Assembly: GCA_900696515.1 (NCBI GenBank)
Contig: CAADGK010000015.1
Span: 124,001-188,000, forward strand
Origin: an uncultured Nitrosospira sp.
GTDB taxonomy: Bacteria > Nitrospirota > Nitrospiria > Nitrospirales > Nitrospiraceae
DNA length: 64,000 nucleotides
Direction: 5' to 3'
In this document: positions 60,610-64,000 of the stretch, piece by piece
Numbering within the stretch: the stretch's first letter is position 1
How the letters are laid out: each line of letters starts with the position of its first letter
Made by a program: the position numbers and the translations under genes
The notes under the pieces: generated by a model
What the model was told of the DNA's origin: nothing
The model's input: only the letters and a program-made list of their open reading frames with translations
The model's database searches: none

Positions 60610-60999
60610 ATGGGGACCGGACTGAAGGCGATCGGCCGCGTATTTCGGACGGCGCTCGTCGTGACCATGCTGCTGTATGGCGTTGGGGCCTGCGCCACGC
60701 CTCCCGCGATGAAACCGAGCCTGCCTGCGCCGTTGGCCGGAGCGGTGCGTTTCACGGTGGCCGTCCCCGGAGCCACTCGGGTCTTTCTTGTGGGATCGTT
60801 CAACCAATGGGCCACCGAGGCCACACCGATGGCGAGGGTGGATGGGGCCTCACTCTGGTCGGTCGATGTGCCGCTGGCTGAGGGCGAACATACGTTCATG
60901 TATCTGATCGATGGAATCCGATGGATGACGCCGCCGCAGGCGGAGGACTTCGTGACGGACGACTTCGGGCAACTCAACGGCGTGGTGATCGTACGGTAA
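60610..60999 (+). CDS. CBM48-type lipoprotein
   Basis: 129 aa with a lipobox ending VGAC (Cys28). The mature domain, about 90 aa, is another AMPK/CBM48-type fold: TRVFLVGSFNQWATEATPM, LWSVDVPLAEGEHTFMYLID, IRWMTPPQAEDF. Paralogous to the C-terminus of the preceding anti-sigma-like protein. Probably binds glycan at the outer membrane. Confidence 0.75.
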   Translation: MGTGLKAIGRVFRTALVVTMLLYGVGACATPPAMKPSLPAPLAGAVRFTVAVPGATRVFLVGSFNQWATEATPMARVDGASLWSVDVPLAEGEHTFMYLIDGIRWMTPPQAEDFVTDDFGQLNGVVIVR

Positions 61000-61006
61000 G
61001 CAGACG

Positions 61007-61963
61007 ATGAGGACGCGAATCGATAAAGCGATGGGGGTGCTGATCGTCATGGCGGCGGTGGCGGCTCCCCAGGTCTGGGCCGAACCGATCACGGCGCAGG
61101 ATCGGGACGCGATCACGCGGCTTGGGTCGTCACAGGGGCGTTCGGAGAGCGAGATCACTCCCTTGCTTGACCATGTCAGCAAGGCCGGTGAGCGTGGGCT
61201 TCCCACTGAATCATTGCTGAACAAGGTGCGCGAAGGGCTTGCGAAAGGGGTTGAACCCAAGCGGATCGATCCGGTGCTCCGACAGATGACGTCCCGGCTC
61301 GAGTCGGCTCACGAGGTGCTGCAGGAGGCTGGTTCTCGCGGCATGGAGGAGGGGAATCGTCAACGCGCGATCGAAACCATGGCGGAAGCGCTCTCGCGCG
61401 GAGCCACGGCGGATGAAGTGCGGGAGCTGAGCCGACTCTCGCAAGACGGCCGCCATAAGTCGACGCAGGAAGAGCTCGCAGCCGGCGCCAAAAGCCTGGC
61501 GGTGATGAAAGAGGGCCGAGTGCCCTCGAAAGACGGAGCGGCATTGGTCGGGGAGGGTATGAAGCAAGGCTACCGCGCATCCGAACTTCTGGATCTCAGC
61601 CGGGAAGTGAAACGGCGTGGATCGGACTTTGAAGAAGGGCGTGCGAGCCTCAACACCCTTCGCGAACAGGTGAGCCGTGGGGAGCGGGGTGATCGGCTTT
61701 TCAAGGACGGGGATCGCAGCGGCTCCGGTGGCGGCGATCGAGGGGATCGGGGAGGACGGGACCGTCGGGACGATTCGTCACGAGATCGATCGGAACGTCA
61801 CGACCGTGATCGTTCCGGGGGAGGTGATCGATCGGATCGCGTCGATCGTCCCGACAAAGTCGAGCGCCCTGATCGCCCTGAGAAAGGCGATCGCCTGGAG
61901 CGACCGGACAGACTCGACCGACCGGATCGTTCCGATCATTCCGGCAGCGGGCGCGATCGCTGA
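61007..61963 (+). CDS. Secreted helical protein with RPD-type tail
   Basis: 318 aa, signal peptide about 1-25. Helical repeats of roughly 35-40 residues (LLNKVREGLAKGVEPKRIDP, TMAEALSRGATADEVRELS, LVGEGMKQGYRASELLDLS) span ~35-210, then a disordered charged tail (about 240-318) with RPDKVERPDRPEKGDRLERP. Begins 8 bp after the CBM48 gene. Unknown function. Confidence 0.65.
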   Translation: MRTRIDKAMGVLIVMAAVAAPQVWAEPITAQDRDAITRLGSSQGRSESEITPLLDHVSKAGERGLPTESLLNKVREGLAKGVEPKRIDPVLRQMTSRLESAHEVLQEAGSRGMEEGNRQRAIETMAEALSRGATADEVRELSRLSQDGRHKSTQEELAAGAKSLAVMKEGRVPSKDGAALVGEGMKQGYRASELLDLSREVKRRGSDFEEGRASLNTLREQVSRGERGDRLFKDGDRSGSGGGDRGDRGGRDRRDDSSRDRSERHDRDRSGGGDRSDRVDRPDKVERPDRPEKGDRLERPDRLDRPDRSDHSGSGRDR

Positions 61964-62104
61964 TTCCTGGGTGCCATTCCTTCCGCACGAAACCCGCAAA
62001 GAGTGGATCTTTCTTGCCTGACTTGATACACCAAGCCAAGAGGTTGTGCGCCGTCATCGGCGTCCGAGCGTGCTTGGACGGTGCTGCCGATCGAGGAGGG
62101 ACTG

Positions 62105-62431
62105 ATGAAGGGCATACTCATCGCGGCCGGCTGGATGATCGTACTGGTCAACAGCATGGCCTTTGCTCAGCCTGAGACGCCGGCGACCGATCATGGGCAG
62201 ATCAGTCAAGAGGATTGGATCGAGCGCAGCTTTGATCGGGGATCACTCGGTCGTCCGGAAGCAGGTCAGCCCGATCGTACACCAGCGGGTATCGATCGCG
62301 TGGAGGGCCTGGCCAAAGTCGATAGGGTGCTGAAACGAAAAGAAGCGGCGCGGACCGGCGCGGCAAAACAGCACGCGCCTCGGCCCATCGTGCGGGAACA
62401 GCCTGCTCGCCAGGGCGCCGAGCGTCGCTGA
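62105..62431 (+). CDS. Small secreted protein, Arg/Pro/Asp-rich
   Basis: 108 aa from ATG 62105 (GAGGAGGG upstream). Signal peptide ending FAQPE. Mature part is polar, with SFDRGSLGRPEAGQPDRTPA, similar in flavour to the RPD arrays of the neighbouring genes. No family recognised. Confidence 0.6.
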   Translation: MKGILIAAGWMIVLVNSMAFAQPETPATDHGQISQEDWIERSFDRGSLGRPEAGQPDRTPAGIDRVEGLAKVDRVLKRKEAARTGAAKQHAPRPIVREQPARQGAERR

Positions 62432-62505
62432 GTCACCATCCACGGTTGTCTGCTGTTCCGTCGATTTCCACGTGCGTCTGCCAGATGAAAAGTCGAATGC
62501 GTTGA

Positions 62506-63954
62506 TCAATAGAAGTTGTACCGCAAGAGGACGCTGGCCAAAAACGCTCCGTCGTGCCACGATTCGGTAAAGGCTTTCCCGGGGAAGAAATACCCAAGGA
62601 TAAACTTGGTTTGCAAGTGAGGGATGCCTTGATAGCCCACGACAAGGTCAACCTCGCTGCCGATGTGTTTGCTGAGTCCTGTCGGATCCGTGTCAAGGTC
62701 GGATCCGCCGATGCGTTTCGAGACATGGTCTTGCAGGTAATAGTGATAGACCAGGTCAAAGGAGGTCTTAGACAATGGTTTGATCCCTACGCCACCGGTA
62801 AAGACCATGAGATTGGTCAGTCTGGGATCCAAGACCTCGCCGTAGTATTTGAAGCGTGCGACACCGTTTAATTTGTCGGAATTGCCTTGAAAGCCGGTTT
62901 GTCGAAATTGCGAATCAACGTTGTCGTTGGGGTTACTGTCTCCTGTCCCATAGGCGTAGCCGATGGTGAGGGAGGGTTCCCACTTCCGGTCGAAAACCTG
63001 CGTGAGCCCGACGTCGATCGCCTCGCCTCGAATGCGCTGTCCTCCGTCTGAGCCACGGACCGCGGCAGTTTGCAGCCAGTATTTGAGGTTGTCGAAGAGC
63101 CGTCCGCCCGATTGGAGACCGAACGTGATGGGTTGGGCCGTCCCGAGCCGTTGCTGATCCTGATAGAGCGCAAACAGGCCGATATGGTTTTTCTTGCCGA
63201 ACTTGTAGTCGGCATAGGCGTAATAATTGACGAACCCTTCCTCATCTTCTTCGCCTTCCCGTCTCAAGAGGTTTCTCTGGACCAGATTCAGCTGGCTGAC
63301 CGACAGTTCCAGCGAAAATCGTTCATACTGGTAGCCAAGCCTGATCGCATCCATGTTTTCATTGAACAGCCACCGCCTCGAGTCGATGAAACGCTGCCGG
63401 CCGAGTTGGAGCTTGGCTCCCGGTACGACGTTTTTGACCGTGAGAAAGGCGAGGTTCATGTTGAGTTCCGTCGTCTGTGACTGGTCATCGATTTCTTCCA
63501 CCCTGACGGGGATTTCAAGCTTAGGGTTCACGTAGAGCTGGAGATATTGATTCGGTTCGTATGAAAACGCCGGCGCAAAGACAGGTGTCAACTTGCTGTC
63601 GGCTTCGCCGAGCGTGGAGCCGAGGCGATAGTTCCGATTCGTATCTCCTTCGAGGGAGACGTAGCCGCCGACGAATAGATTTCGGCCGATGGGGATCGTC
63701 GCTCTCGGCGGCGCGTTTTGATCGAAGGGCTCCGCGACCTGAGGCGGCGGCTGTCCGTTCGTGGCGCTGTAGGTCGGCAGTACCGGACCATTTCCCGCCG
63801 GCATGTCTGTCGATGACGGCGATGCCGGGGCGGCAGTCCCGTTGGTGGTTTCTGGGTCGGCCCACGCGGAAGTTGCAAGCCAGATGAGGCAGGCAACCGT
63901 GAAAAGTGCAAGAGCGCATATTGTGCCGATTCGTTTGTGCCGCAGGGACTTCAT
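62506..63954 (-). CDS. AlgE-like alginate-export family outer-membrane protein
   Basis: 482 aa with signal peptide (to about 32, SAWADP). A Pro/Thr/Ser linker is followed by a barrel with TELNMNLAFLTVKNVVPGAKLQLGRQRFIDSR, YKFGKKNHIGLFALYQDQ, and a terminal strand (VLLRYNFY). The LGRQ.F.D.RR pattern fits the alginate_exp family. Probably exports or admits anionic polysaccharide. It is convergent with the preceding small gene. Confidence 0.8.
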   Translation of the reverse strand: MKSLRHKRIGTICALALFTVACLIWLATSAWADPETTNGTAAPASPSSTDMPAGNGPVLPTYSATNGQPPPQVAEPFDQNAPPRATIPIGRNLFVGGYVSLEGDTNRNYRLGSTLGEADSKLTPVFAPAFSYEPNQYLQLYVNPKLEIPVRVEEIDDQSQTTELNMNLAFLTVKNVVPGAKLQLGRQRFIDSRRWLFNENMDAIRLGYQYERFSLELSVSQLNLVQRNLLRREGEEDEEGFVNYYAYADYKFGKKNHIGLFALYQDQQRLGTAQPITFGLQSGGRLFDNLKYWLQTAAVRGSDGGQRIRGEAIDVGLTQVFDRKWEPSLTIGYAYGTGDSNPNDNVDSQFRQTGFQGNSDKLNGVARFKYYGEVLDPRLTNLMVFTGGVGIKPLSKTSFDLVYHYYLQDHVSKRIGGSDLDTDPTGLSKHIGSEVDLVVGYQGIPHLQTKFILGYFFPGKAFTESWHDGAFLASVLLRYNFY

Positions 63955-64000
63955 GGTGTTGTGTGATGGTCTAAGGTATTCGGAGGTTACGTCGGGTTTC
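63955..64000. other. Upstream edge of the AlgE-like gene
   Basis: Only 46 bp remain before the window ends; no complete feature can be seen. Confidence 0.4.

Overview
The window most resembles a chromosomal segment of a Nitrospira-like bacterium (Nitrospirota). This is inference of moderate confidence. The support is a Gram-negative envelope (ydbH-ynbE-ydbL, YaiO-like and AlgE-like outer-membrane barrels), a Tad/Flp pilus locus, a long di-haem peroxidase beside CotA-like multicopper oxidases, and intergenic repeats of a kind I associate with that genus. No rRNA, tRNA, CRISPR array, integrase or transposase gene was seen.

Layout. 1-2.5 kb: 3' end of an HbpS/GlcG-type gene, a lipoprotein, a DUF3565 protein, a HAMP membrane protein and a type IV prepilin-like protein. 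2.7-6.4 kb: ydbH-ynbE-ydbL, predicted inner-to-outer membrane lipid transport. 6.4-9.4 kb (minus): sulfite-oxidase-like molybdoenzyme, DsbA-like protein, TPR lipoprotein. 9.9-22.7 kb: a complete-looking Tad locus (two Flp pilins, prepilin peptidase, CpaB, two CpaC-related proteins, lipoprotein, TadE, TadG, CpaE, CpaF, TadB, TadC) followed by an alpha/alpha-toroid protein, a DUF362 protein and a small secreted protein with a truncated duplicate. 23.3-24.0 kb: AbrB/VapC toxin-antitoxin pair. 24.1-31.8 kb: TVP38 protein, MerA-like flavoprotein, DUF3047, radical SAM/SPASM, DUF547, ferritin-like protein, and a TIGR04283-type glycosyltransferase.

31.7-34.1 kb: two roughly 1 kb segments, each carrying one toxin-antitoxin pair and each followed by another copy of the last 96-127 bp of the glycosyltransferase gene. 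34.2-49.9 kb: extracytoplasmic redox island with a MauG/CCP-like di-haem protein, two Tat-exported multicopper oxidases and two cupredoxin/beta-propeller proteins. Three of its intergenic regions hold the same tandem pair of 17-bp dyads. 50.0-55.6 kb: exopolysaccharide module (HEAT protein, YaiO-like barrel, putative glycan-active enzyme, divergent GT2 synthase). The 3' end of the HEAT gene is duplicated 3.5 kb away, bracketing one copper-protein unit. 56-64 kb: DUF5666 lipoprotein, Arg/Pro/Asp-rich secreted proteins, barrel proteins, an ECF sigma factor, an anti-sigma-like protein ending in a CBM48/AMPK glycogen-binding-type domain, and an AlgE-like exporter.

The main observation is the repeated duplication of gene 3' ends around small cargo (toxin-antitoxin pairs or copper proteins) with no recombinase in sight. 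Next are the shared operator-like sites of the copper island, the cupredoxin-propeller family, and the sigma/anti-sigma-CBM48 gene set beside exopolysaccharide genes.
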